Shown in pieces: positions 15,893-25,040 of a stretch of DNA of 35,459 bases (positions are counted from its first letter, which is position 1; each line of letters begins with the position of its first letter). The notes under the pieces were generated by a model, which worked only from the letters and a program-made list of their open reading frames with translations, searched no databases and was not told where the DNA came from. This DNA is from Bacteroidota bacterium. GTDB taxonomy: Bacteria; Bacteroidota; Bacteroidia; Cytophagales; UBA9547. Position numbers and translations under genes: made by a program. The stretch spans positions 1-35,459 of the forward strand of contig RDZG01000096.1 in the NCBI GenBank assembly GCA_004293915.1, in the 5' to 3' direction.

Positions 15893-17584
15893 TTATTTTG
15901 CCGTTTTATAAATCGCATACGAACCCGCTTTGAGCGTTAGTTTGGTAGCTGTTTTGGTTGGTAAATACGAAACTTCGGTGCCAATAAGTTTGATTGTTTT
16001 TTTGGTAAATAAATTTGGGATTTCTACCGAAACTTCTTTGCAAGATGGATTGATGGCTACCACAATTTGTTCGTTGCCATTTGTACGTGCAAAAACAAAG
16101 GGATATTTATCTTTTTCGGCATACAAAACTTTGAAATCGGCATAACCAGCCAAGGCTTTTTCGGTTCTGCGAAGGGCAATTAGTTTTTTGATTGACGAAA
16201 GCATCGAAGATGGATTTTTTTCTTGCGAAGCCACATTTACAGCCGCTTTTGAGGTGTCGGTTGGCATCCAAAGTTTGGCATAAGGTGCAGTCGAAAATCC
16301 ATTATTTTTAGTATCGTTCCATTGCATAGGCGTTCTCGCACCTGCTCTGCCGCCATAGCAACCTTCTATGTATGGCAAGTTATATAATTGTTTCATACCG
16401 ATTTCATCGCCATAATATACAAAAGGTACTCCTGGAATGGCAAACGAAAAGGCAAAAATCATTTCTAATTCCGACTGCGAACGGTCAATATTTATCCGTG
16501 TCAAATCATGATTTCCGACTGGTATTGAGATATAACCTTTGTCTTTGGTGGCATTATATTGGTCCAAATAATCTTTAATGAAAGCCGAAATATCGCCTTT
16601 TCCATTTTTATCAAAATAACTATTTCCGTCAGGCGAAACTCCGTTTAAACTACGCCAAGTTTCTTTTCTAAACAAATTTTCGTACGAAGAAATCCAATGT
16701 AAATAATCGGCATGAAATCCACCCACTAAAGCGTGTTTTGGATACGACCATTCGGCTACAGTAAACGCTTCGGGCTTGATTTTTTGTATAAATTCACGCA
16801 CTTCGAGCCACCATTTGGCACAGGCTTTGAGTTCATCGTTGTCGTTTTTTACGAGTGAACCTGCCATATCCACCCTAAAGCCATCACTGCCCATTTCCAG
16901 CCAAAATTTTAAGATATTTTTCATTTCTGCACGCAATGCCAATACATCAGGATTATTTGTTGGCAGTTGCCAAGGTTTAGCCGAATCGGGTTTTGCAAAA
17001 CCAAAATTAAGGGCTGGTTGATGGTAAAAAAAGTTGGTCATATAACTACCAAAACGAGTGCCATAACCGTTTATCATTTTGCCTGCAAACTCGCTTCCGC
17101 CATTGTCCCAAGTGGCATTTGTCCAAATATACCAATTAGAATATTTGTTTTTTTCTTGTTTGGCAGATTCCTGAAACCAAGGATGGTCGGCAGAAGTATG
17201 ACCAGGCACAAAATCAATAATTACCTTCATGCCCCGTTTGTGGATTTCATCAAAGAGCAATTTTGCATCGGCATTGGTGCCATATCTTGCCCCTACTTTG
17301 TAATAATCCGACACATCATACCCCGCATCACGATAAGGCGATTCGTAAAACGGATTAAACCAAATGGCATTAACACCAAGCGATTTTACATAATCTAATT
17401 TTTCAATAATTCCTTTGATATCGCCAATGCCATCGCCATCCGAATCCTTGAAAGTTTGCGGATATATTTCGTAAAAAACGGCTTGATGTATCCATTCTGG
17501 CACGGGTGGTTTGGTGGCTTCTTGTGCAAAAACAATTGATTTTGTTACAAATAAGATGCTAAAGACGATTAAATATTTTTTCAT
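15893..17584 (-). CDS. Secreted GH13 family glycosidase (alpha-amylase / alpha-glucosidase-like)
   Basis: 563 residues with a signal peptide (1-20, KKYLIVFSILFVTKSIVFA, cut before Q). The GH13 barrel shows DSDGDGIGDIKGI (47-59), VIIDFVPGHTS (121-131), GFRVDMA with nucleophile Asp239, AEWSYP with acid/base Glu278, and GNHDLTR with Asp360. A small C-terminal beta domain follows from about residue 480. GH13 enzymes hydrolyse or transfer alpha-glucosidic bonds. ARTPMQWN and the region-II sequence place it near trehalose-synthase/oligo-glucosidase-like subfamilies rather than classical alpha-amylases, but substrate preference is not certain. No SusC/SusD pair or regulator is adjacent, so it is not in a recognisable polysaccharide utilisation locus. 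A periplasmic or exported location is expected. Confidence 0.92.
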   Translation of the reverse strand: MKKYLIVFSILFVTKSIVFAQEATKPPVPEWIHQAVFYEIYPQTFKDSDGDGIGDIKGIIEKLDYVKSLGVNAIWFNPFYESPYRDAGYDVSDYYKVGARYGTNADAKLLFDEIHKRGMKVIIDFVPGHTSADHPWFQESAKQEKNKYSNWYIWTNATWDNGGSEFAGKMINGYGTRFGSYMTNFFYHQPALNFGFAKPDSAKPWQLPTNNPDVLALRAEMKNILKFWLEMGSDGFRVDMAGSLVKNDNDELKACAKWWLEVREFIQKIKPEAFTVAEWSYPKHALVGGFHADYLHWISSYENLFRKETWRSLNGVSPDGNSYFDKNGKGDISAFIKDYLDQYNATKDKGYISIPVGNHDLTRINIDRSQSELEMIFAFSFAIPGVPFVYYGDEIGMKQLYNLPYIEGCYGGRAGARTPMQWNDTKNNGFSTAPYAKLWMPTDTSKAAVNVASQEKNPSSMLSSIKKLIALRRTEKALAGYADFKVLYAEKDKYPFVFARTNGNEQIVVAINPSCKEVSVEIPNLFTKKTIKLIGTEVSYLPTKTATKLTLKAGSYAIYKTAK

Positions 17585-17625
17585 TGGAAGTTTTTTTAAA
17601 ATGTAATTTGTGTTTGTTAAAACAC

Positions 17626-17659
17626 AAAGCTAAAAAATAGCTACAATAAAGCTAAAAAA
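17626..17659 (-). repeat. Two direct repeats with a -7 element upstream of the GH13 gene
   Basis: AAAGCTAAAAAA occurs at 17626-17637 and 17648-17659, 22 bp apart (about two helical turns). The nearer copy overlaps TAGCTTTG (minus strand, 17632-17625), an exact TAnnTTTG -7 element 41 bases before the ATG. No TTG is found at the -33 distance, so an activator site is possible. Confidence 0.35.
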
Positions 17660-17795
17660 GTTTTGTTGGAATATAAGTTAGATAAATCTTGTATAATGAT
17701 TAATTAGTAATTTTAAAAATGGTTACAAATTATTATAAATTGATTTGATTTAAAATATTGCAAATATGAAACAAAGCAGTTTTTTGCCAGGAATT

Positions 17796-17818
17796 CACTA
17801 ATTTTTAGTGTTTTTTTT
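17796..17818 (+). terminator. Terminator-like hairpin without an upstream gene
   Basis: CACTAA, loop TTT, TTAGTG, then eight T: a perfect 6-bp stem with a T-run on the plus strand. No plus-strand gene lies upstream before 15593. It may be a leftover, a transcription attenuator in a long leader of the next gene, or a block to read-through. Confidence 0.45.
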
Positions 17819-17976
17819 CGTGCCTTTGTGGCAAATATTTAGTTGAAATGATTTGGTCTTATCGTTATAGCAATTTTTTAAAGTCATATTTTGTTGTAAA
17901 TTTTAATACAGAACCATAAATACTTAAATTCGTAAAATTATGATTTGACTTGTAGTAAAAAAATACTTACTTAAAA

Positions 17977-19047
17977 ATGAAAAAATACTTGTTATTACTA
18001 ATACCATACTTTTGTTTTTCTCAACTAAAAACAAATAATATAAATCAAAAGCCTTATCTCAATGTTGAGCTTAGCAAGTCGATTAGAATGTTAAGCGATA
18101 GAGATTTCTATTATGGCGAAGATAATGCAACTATAGACTTTTCGTTTACAAATCCATTTGACTTCCCAATTAATGTATGTTCTCAGGTAAGTTATGTATT
18201 TATTGATGATTTAAAAAAAGGAATTATCTCTTGGGATTCTTTAAATAAAGGGGATTATATGCCAGATGGTCCTGATTTTAACTATGCAACCTATGCAAAA
18301 TCTTGTCAATTAGAAGGGCAGATGGGAAGTTATACTGCAGGTTTTCAAAAAATAAAATCTAAAGATAGTATTCTCTTAGGGAGTATTTTTTACCATTCTT
18401 TTCCAAAAGAATCAATAAAACCTGGCAGGTATAAAGTAATTTTAAGAATGCCTACAGAAAAAATGGGTTATGTGGAAAAAGATTTTATTATCATTATTAG
18501 AGACTATAAACAATCTGATTATTCTAAATATAAGGAGGTACTAAATAAAGTAAACAAATTGGGTTATCGTTCTATCAAAAATCACCCTATGATTGATTTT
18601 ATTTATAATGATACAAACAATGTATATTATCATGAGGCTTGTGAGAAAATGTGTTTAAGTGGAGGTGGGGTGTTAGCATCAACAAATAAAAGTTCTTTAG
18701 AAATCATTCAAAATATAAAATTAATTTCCAAAGAACTTTACAAAGACTTTAAAACATTAAAAATAATTTTTAATAACGCAAGCCCAAGGGGAAAAAGAGA
18801 TTTATTATATGCTATTTCGTCAAGAATAAACGACACAAAATACCAACTTTATGGCACAAATGAAAATGATAGAATTAATAACAACAACAATATATTGAAA
18901 TTAATTGAAAATTTCGATCCTATTTATTCTGAGGGATACATTAATAATTCATGTAACAAAGAACCTAAAAATAATAACAAACTCATTAATTATTCTGAAA
19001 AAAAATGTAAGAATAAAAGTAAAAGAACACTTAATTATAGTAACTAA
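17977..19047 (+). CDS. Secreted protein of unknown function
   Basis: 356 residues. The first 15 (KKYLLLLIPYFCFS, cut before Q) form a short signal peptide. Residues about 25-175 look like a beta-sandwich, with NATIDFSFTNPFDFPINV near the start and KPGRYKVILRMP and KDFIIIIRDY at the end, as in bacterial Ig-like domains that bind at a cell surface. After that comes a helical section (about 180-300) with DYSKYKEVLNKVNKLGYR and ISKELYKDFKTLKIIF, and a tail rich in Asn, Lys and Ser (about 300-356). I do not recognise the family. It has no sorting domain or lipobox, so a periplasmic location is likely. Lysine and asparagine content is higher than in neighbouring genes, which may mean recent acquisition. 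Confidence 0.6.
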   Translation: MKKYLLLLIPYFCFSQLKTNNINQKPYLNVELSKSIRMLSDRDFYYGEDNATIDFSFTNPFDFPINVCSQVSYVFIDDLKKGIISWDSLNKGDYMPDGPDFNYATYAKSCQLEGQMGSYTAGFQKIKSKDSILLGSIFYHSFPKESIKPGRYKVILRMPTEKMGYVEKDFIIIIRDYKQSDYSKYKEVLNKVNKLGYRSIKNHPMIDFIYNDTNNVYYHEACEKMCLSGGGVLASTNKSSLEIIQNIKLISKELYKDFKTLKIIFNNASPRGKRDLLYAISSRINDTKYQLYGTNENDRINNNNNILKLIENFDPIYSEGYINNSCNKEPKNNNKLINYSEKKCKNKSKRTLNYSN

Positions 19048-19142
19048 ATCTCTTTTCAGTGTATTTTATATTCATAAAAAATAATCGTTTTTGACTAAAG
19101 AATAATACAAGCCAATTAGCACAATTTTTTTATCGTACACTC

Positions 19143-19207
19143 CTCCAAAAATAAATTTCAACAATTTCACTAAGTTTAAATCAAATTTCAAATTGAAGTG
19201 AAATAAT
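19143..19207 (-). repeat. 65-bp dispersed imperfect repeat, copy 2
   Basis: Reverse complement of the repeat at 1574-1638 (57 of 65 identical). This copy additionally has perfect ends ATTTCACT (19164-19171) and AGTGAAAT (19197-19204), forming an inverted repeat with a 25-base centre. It ends 28 bp before the alpha-2-macroglobulin start. Confidence 0.7.
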
Positions 19208-19235
19208 AATTATAACTTGCATTAAATAAATAGAC

Positions 19236-22200
19236 ATGAATATCTTAAAAAACAAATTCTTATGGATTGCTGTTAGCGTTTTGGGTGCTACTGGTGCATT
19301 TTTTTATTTTTCAAAATCAAATTTACAAGCCAAAAGCAAGTTTAATCCTGCTTTCTCGGCTTATATTTCGGCTTATACGAGTGGAAAAATAAGCATTGAA
19401 TCTTCTGTTCGTGTGCAGTTTACTTCTGATGTGGTTTCGCAAGAAGTTGTAAATCAAGAAGTTGAAAACAATCCTTTTTCATTTAGTCCGTCTATTGAGG
19501 GCAAAGCAGTTTGGATTAATAAAAACATATTGGAGTTTAAACCCACAAAAGCCTTGGCATCGGCTACGGTTTTTGATGCAAAATTAAATATAGGTGATCT
19601 AATCCAAATGCCCGATGGATTAGAAACTTTTATGTTTGGTTTTGAAACCATGCCACAAAGCTATGAAATAGATGTTTTAGGTATTTTTTATCCTGACAAT
19701 ACCATCGAAAGTATGGTGCTGAGAGGGTATATAAATACTTTTGATCCAGCTGAAAATGAGGAAGTTGAAAAAATGTTTCCTGCTGATACAAAAGTAAAAT
19801 GGCAGCACGAAAATTCGAGAAAACATCTTTGGGAAATTCAAGGATTGAAACGCAAAAAAGATTCTTATGTTTTCAAACTTGCCCTCGATGGAACTGCCAT
19901 TCGTGCCGAAACCAATCAGGAAATTAGCTATCTTATTCCAGCAAAACAAAAATTTGAAATTATCTCTGCTGATGTGTTGAATAATGAAGGGCAGTTTGTA
20001 AAAGTAGTATTTTCTGATCCTTTATTAGCATCTCAAAATCTTTCTGGAATGGTAAGTTTGGGTACTTTGCCTGAGTTTAGAACCGTTTTAGATGCCAATG
20101 TTTTGTATGTCTATCCACCAGTTAAACAAACGGGAGAATTGCTTTTAAGCATTTTTGCAGGTATTAAAAATAGTGCAGGAACGCAACTTAAAAAAACTTT
20201 TACAAAAAACTTACTTTTTGAGGAATTGAAACCTGCCGTTCGCATTCTAGGGAAAGGAATTATTGTGCCGAGTTCAAATGGAATTACTTTGCCTTTCGAG
20301 GCTGTAAACGTGAAAGCTGTTGAGGTTTCTATATTTAAAGTGCATGAAAACAATATTGTTCAATATTTCCAAACCAATAGTTATAATGATAAATATGGTC
20401 CTAGCGAATTGCGAAGGGTTGGTAAAAAGATTATTCATAAATTAGTTCCCATAACAAACTCAAATACAGATGATTATAATTCTTGGAAAAAATATGCTAT
20501 TGATTTATCAGATTTGGTAAAACCCGAACCAAGTGCTATTTATCAAGTTTCGTTGAGTTTTAAAAAAGAACATAGCACGTATTCTTGCGATGGAAAACAA
20601 GATTTTACACCAGTTGTTGCTCAAACCATAACAAATGATGAAACTTTAGATGAAGACAATGCAGTTTTTGATTCGTATTATGGCGAAGATTATTATTATC
20701 CCGAAGATTATGAGTACAGCGAAAGAAACAATGCCTGTGAAAATTCTTATTATACATCAGAAAATACAAAATCAAAACGTTTACTCTATTTTTCGGATTT
20801 AGGACTGATTGCAAAACGCAATACCGCTGGCGAATTACTGGTTTTTGCATCCAATATTCTAACTACAAATCCTGAAAAAGACATAGAAATTCAAGTTTAT
20901 GATTATCAAAATCAATTATTAAATGCTCAAAAAACTGATGGCGATGGAAAAGCATTTTTTTCGCTTAAAGCCCGACCTTTTTTAGTAATTGCAAAAAAAG
21001 AAGCACAACGTTCGTATTTGAAATTAGACGAATCTGCGGCATTAACCACCACGTTTTTTGATGTTTCAGGAGCCGAAATTCAAAAAGGTCTCAAAGGTTT
21101 TGCCTATGGCGAACGAGGTGTTTGGCGACCAGGCGATAGTTTATTTTTAACTTTTTTGATTGAAGATAAATTGAATAAACTGCCTGAACATTACCCTGTT
21201 ACGATGGAATTATCAAATCCACAAGGGCAATTGGTTTATCAAACTGTAAATTCAAACGATGTAAATCGGTTTTATAGTTTTGTTTTCAAAACAGCCGAAA
21301 ATGCCCCAACTGGTCATTGGCAAGCGGTTTTCAAAATGGGTGGCATTCGTTTTTACAAAGACATTCGTATCGAAACCATTATGCCTAATCGCTTAAAAAT
21401 CAATCTCGATTTTGATAAAAAAGCCATACTTTCGAGTGATAATTCAATAAAAGCAAATTTAAAATCATTGTGGTTGCATGGTGCTCCTGCCTCAAATCTT
21501 TTGGGAGAAGTAAATTTGATTTATACCAAATCGGAAACAAAATTTAAAGGTTTTGAACGCTTTGATTTTGAGGATATTACCAAATCTTTTTATGCAGAAC
21601 AAACAGAAGTTCTAAATCAGAAATTAGATGCTAATGGGATAGCAAATTTTTCTGTAAATATGAATGATGAAATGGCAGCTTCGGGTATGCTTAATGCGTT
21701 TTTTAGAGTAAAAGTTTACGAAGATGGAGGTGCAGCCAGCACAAGTAGTTTTACCTTGCCTTATTCGCCATTCCGTTCTTATATTGGTATTGCAGCACCA
21801 AAAAGTAAAAACGACAATGCTTTTGTTTACGAAACTTCTACTCCACAAACTATAGAAATTGCAAATGTAAACGAAAGTGGTTCTGCCATAAATAGTTCGG
21901 TGGAAGTGGCACTTTATAAACTCGATTGGCGTTGGTGGTTCGACCGCAGCAATTCGGATATTTTTATGGATTTTAATGCGATTTCTCCTATTAAAACACA
22001 AAAAGTTGCCATCACTAACGGAAAAGGAAGTTTTAAAGTAACCATTGATGATCAAGATTGGGGCAGATATATGATTAGGGCAATTGATAAAAATAGTGGA
22101 CATGTTGCTACTAAAGTTTTGTTTTTCGATTGGCCCGGCTATGCTTCTCCAAGTGCTGGTAACCCAAATGGAGCCTCTGTTTTGAGTATTTCTACTGATA

Positions 22201-24095
22201 AAAAGGTCTATCAAGTTGGCGAAAAAATCAAGGTAAATATTCCAAGTGCAGGGGTTGGAAAAGCTTTGGTTTCTATCGAGTCTGGTTCTGATGTCATTCA
22301 AACCCAATGGATTGATACAAAACAAGGCTTAACAGTTTTTGAATGTGAAGCAACCGAAAAAATGGCACCTAATATTTTTGTAAACGTAACTTTATTGCAG
22401 CCTCATAGTCAAACCGTTAATGACATGCCTATTCGCATGTATGGAATTTGTCCTGTGTTGGTTCAAAATCCAAATACCATATTAAAACCTCAAATTATAA
22501 CAATTCCAGAATTTAGACCGTTAGAAAATTGTAAAATAAAAATAAAAGAAGAAAATGGCAAAGCCATGACTTATACTTTAGCCATTGTGGACGAAGGTTT
22601 GTTGGATATTACACGATTTACAACTCCAGACCCGTATGCAAATTTTTATGCTCGTGAGGCATTGGGAATTACATCTTGGGATTTGTATGATTTTGTAATG
22701 GGTTCGACCGCAGGACAAATGAGTCGGATGCTCAGTATTGGTGGCGATGAGGGTTTATCTAAAGGCAAAGATTCGCAATTGAATCGTTTTAGACCTGTAG
22801 TAAAATATTTAGGTCCATTTGTTCTCAAATCAGGAAGCGAAAACGAACATACTTTTTCAATGCCAAATTATATTGGTTCGGTAAAAATCATGGTTGTGGC
22901 TGCTGATAAAAATGCTTTTGGAAATGCCGAAAAAGTAGTACCTGTTCGCAAACCATTGATGCTTTTGGCAACCTTGCCTCGTGTGTGTGGTCCTGATGAA
23001 GAGATATTATTGCCCGTAAATATTTTTGCAATGGATAATAAAATCAAAATCGTAGATGTAAAACTCCAAACTTCTGGTGTGATTGCACCACAAGATGCAG
23101 ATAATCAAACATTTGATTTAAAAGGACAAAAAGATGGGATGGTGTTTTTTAAACTAAAAGTAAAACCTACTACAGGCAGTGGAACAGTAAAAATTACTGC
23201 TACTTCGGCAGGAGAAACAGCTATTTATGATGTAAAAATCGAATCCAGAAATCCGAATACAGAACAAACCAAAGTGATTGAAAAAATGCTCCAACCAAAT
23301 GAAGAATGGATATCAAATCTTTCTCCTTTTGGGATTTTAGGTACAAATTCTGCAATGCTTGAAGTCAGCAATATTCCTGCTTTAAATTTAGAATCACGAT
23401 TAAAATATGTAATTAAATATCCCTACGGCTGTGTCGAACAAACTACTTCTTCTGTATTTCCACAACTGGTTTTAGGCAATTTTGTAGAGCTAAACGAAGT
23501 CCAACAAACACAAATTTCGAATAATATAAAAGCCGGAATTGCTCGTTTGGCAACTTTTCAAACACCAGAAAGTGGACTTGGATACTGGCAAGGCGATAGT
23601 TATGTAAACGAATGGGGGACAAATTATGCCAGTCATTTTTTGGTTGAAGCCGAAAAAATGGGATATGTAATTCCTTCCACTATGTTGGCTTCATTAAAAA
23701 GATTTCAACAAAAAACGGCTCGAAATTGGCAACCTAATCGTCAAAATCAATATGCCTCCGACCAAGTACAAGCGTATCGTTTGTATGTGTTGGCTTTGGC
23801 AAATGCTCCCGAACTTGGGGCAATGAATCGATTAAAAGAATATGTTGGTATCTCTACCCAAGCAGCTTGGCGTTTGGCAGGTGCTTACGCTTTGGTTGGA
23901 CAAAATGAAGTAGCAAATGCCATTATTTCTAACCGCTCAAATACTATTCAATATCCTAAAAATGAACTATTTACAAACGATTATTTTGGTTCTGATATTC
24001 GTGATAATGCCATGATTTTGGATGTTGTGGCTCAACTTGGAATGAAAGATAAAGCTTTTATTTTGGCTAAAAATGTAGCAGTCAAACCTATTTGA
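19236..24095 (+). CDS. Bacterial alpha-2-macroglobulin, main part (frameshifted before the C-terminus)
   Basis: 1619 residues; with the next entry the restored protein would be 1852, close to the size usual for Bacteroidota homologues. An N-terminal membrane segment or uncleaved signal (FLWIAVSVLGATGAFFYF) lacks a lipobox cysteine. The macroglobulin MG domains fill most of the length, with FAYGERGVWRPGDSLFLTFL (about 622-641) as a typical bacterial MG motif. The thioester site is CVEQ (Cys1399-Gln1402) in YPYGCVEQTTS, followed by the alpha/alpha thioester domain. The family traps proteases in the periplasm by covalent attachment through the thioester. It is often paired with penicillin-binding protein 1C, which is not present here. 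The frame ends at TGA 24093 right after a TTT run. Confidence 0.9.
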   Translation: MNILKNKFLWIAVSVLGATGAFFYFSKSNLQAKSKFNPAFSAYISAYTSGKISIESSVRVQFTSDVVSQEVVNQEVENNPFSFSPSIEGKAVWINKNILEFKPTKALASATVFDAKLNIGDLIQMPDGLETFMFGFETMPQSYEIDVLGIFYPDNTIESMVLRGYINTFDPAENEEVEKMFPADTKVKWQHENSRKHLWEIQGLKRKKDSYVFKLALDGTAIRAETNQEISYLIPAKQKFEIISADVLNNEGQFVKVVFSDPLLASQNLSGMVSLGTLPEFRTVLDANVLYVYPPVKQTGELLLSIFAGIKNSAGTQLKKTFTKNLLFEELKPAVRILGKGIIVPSSNGITLPFEAVNVKAVEVSIFKVHENNIVQYFQTNSYNDKYGPSELRRVGKKIIHKLVPITNSNTDDYNSWKKYAIDLSDLVKPEPSAIYQVSLSFKKEHSTYSCDGKQDFTPVVAQTITNDETLDEDNAVFDSYYGEDYYYPEDYEYSERNNACENSYYTSENTKSKRLLYFSDLGLIAKRNTAGELLVFASNILTTNPEKDIEIQVYDYQNQLLNAQKTDGDGKAFFSLKARPFLVIAKKEAQRSYLKLDESAALTTTFFDVSGAEIQKGLKGFAYGERGVWRPGDSLFLTFLIEDKLNKLPEHYPVTMELSNPQGQLVYQTVNSNDVNRFYSFVFKTAENAPTGHWQAVFKMGGIRFYKDIRIETIMPNRLKINLDFDKKAILSSDNSIKANLKSLWLHGAPASNLLGEVNLIYTKSETKFKGFERFDFEDITKSFYAEQTEVLNQKLDANGIANFSVNMNDEMAASGMLNAFFRVKVYEDGGAASTSSFTLPYSPFRSYIGIAAPKSKNDNAFVYETSTPQTIEIANVNESGSAINSSVEVALYKLDWRWWFDRSNSDIFMDFNAISPIKTQKVAITNGKGSFKVTIDDQDWGRYMIRAIDKNSGHVATKVLFFDWPGYASPSAGNPNGASVLSISTDKKVYQVGEKIKVNIPSAGVGKALVSIESGSDVIQTQWIDTKQGLTVFECEATEKMAPNIFVNVTLLQPHSQTVNDMPIRMYGICPVLVQNPNTILKPQIITIPEFRPLENCKIKIKEENGKAMTYTLAIVDEGLLDITRFTTPDPYANFYAREALGITSWDLYDFVMGSTAGQMSRMLSIGGDEGLSKGKDSQLNRFRPVVKYLGPFVLKSGSENEHTFSMPNYIGSVKIMVVAADKNAFGNAEKVVPVRKPLMLLATLPRVCGPDEEILLPVNIFAMDNKIKIVDVKLQTSGVIAPQDADNQTFDLKGQKDGMVFFKLKVKPTTGSGTVKITATSAGETAIYDVKIESRNPNTEQTKVIEKMLQPNEEWISNLSPFGILGTNSAMLEVSNIPALNLESRLKYVIKYPYGCVEQTTSSVFPQLVLGNFVELNEVQQTQISNNIKAGIARLATFQTPESGLGYWQGDSYVNEWGTNYASHFLVEAEKMGYVIPSTMLASLKRFQQKTARNWQPNRQNQYASDQVQAYRLYVLALANAPELGAMNRLKEYVGISTQAAWRLAGAYALVGQNEVANAIISNRSNTIQYPKNELFTNDYFGSDIRDNAMILDVVAQLGMKDKAFILAKNVAVKPI

Positions 24096-24793
24096 ATACA
24101 CAAGAAATTGCATATTCGCTTTTGGCTATGTCAAAAATGTTGAATTTGATGGGCAAAAAAGACGAACTTAAATTTAATTTTTCGCAATCTGGACAAAAAA
24201 ACATACAAGCTCAAACTGCTTTGCCCTTGGTTCAACAAAAACTCGAAAGCGAAAAACCGAATCAAATCACAATCAAAAATACCTCAAAAGCAGTAGAATT
24301 TGTTCGCATTATTCAAATTGGTACTCCATCAGCAGGAAATGAGACATCAAATGCAGAAAATATTACATTGGATATAAAATATGTAAATCCAAAAGGCGAA
24401 AACATAGATATTTCAAGCCTAAAACAAGGCACAAAATTTTTTGCAATAATTAATATAAAACATTCAGGTATATTGCCTCGCTATCAGAATTTGGCATTAA
24501 AACAAATTTTTCCATCGGGGTGGGAAATCACAAATACTCGGTTAGAAACCCCAGAGTCAGTGGTGCCAAAAGCTAGTAAGTTTGATTATCAGGACATTAG
24601 AGATGATCGAGTTTATACTTTTTTCTCTTTGTCGAAAAACGAATCCAAGACCTTTTATGTAAACTTAACTGCATCTTATATTGGCAAATATTATCTGCCA
24701 GCTCAAAGTGTAGGCGCTATGTATCAATCGCAAATCAATGCTACACAAGCAGGAAAGTGGATAAACGTAATTGGGAATGGAGATATAAATTAA
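24092..24793 (+). CDS. Bacterial alpha-2-macroglobulin, C-terminal part
   Basis: 233 residues in the -1 frame relative to the preceding entry, overlapping it by 4 bp. It starts LNTQEIAYSLLAMSKML, which is the expected continuation of the thioester domain (TQE-AY-LLA), and continues into the receptor-binding-like terminal domain (FPSGWEITNTRLETP and FYVNLTASYIGKYYLPAQSVGAMY). One added T in the TTT at 24091-24093 reads PILNTQE and fuses both parts. The TTG at 24092 is therefore unlikely to be a true start. Nothing supportable was seen in the 247 bp to the next gene. Confidence 0.85.
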   Translation: MNTQEIAYSLLAMSKMLNLMGKKDELKFNFSQSGQKNIQAQTALPLVQQKLESEKPNQITIKNTSKAVEFVRIIQIGTPSAGNETSNAENITLDIKYVNPKGENIDISSLKQGTKFFAIINIKHSGILPRYQNLALKQIFPSGWEITNTRLETPESVVPKASKFDYQDIRDDRVYTFFSLSKNESKTFYVNLTASYIGKYYLPAQSVGAMYQSQINATQAGKWINVIGNGDIN

Positions 24794-25040
24794 GTAATAA
24801 ATATAATTTTGTTAATATAAAGTTTAATTATTGCAATATTTTATAAAAAATCTTTGTCTAATAATTACAGAGGTATATCGAATAAATTTAGGTATATTTT
24901 TATATAAAAATTATTCTTTGTACTTTTAAAGCGATTTATTACATTGTTAGTCATAAAGTATTTAATAAAATTTATTTACTTTTATTATGGCTCACGTATA
25001 AATATAAGAGTAGAAATATCATAAAATAATCATTTGCATT

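Larger units (their letters stand above)
17585..17976. other. 392-bp divergent intergenic region
   Basis: Between the minus-strand glycosidase and the plus-strand secreted protein. It holds the direct repeats at 17626-17659, the terminator-like hairpin at 17796-17818, and a GCCTTTGTGGCAAA segment (17823-17836) whose TGGCAA pairs with TTGCCA at 17784. No open reading frame or RNA gene is evident. Confidence 0.5.

Noticed and set aside
21624-22325. A 233-codon minus-strand frame inside the alpha-2-macroglobulin gene
   Set aside because: It overlaps well-conserved macroglobulin coding sequence and shows no family resemblance; it is a shadow frame.
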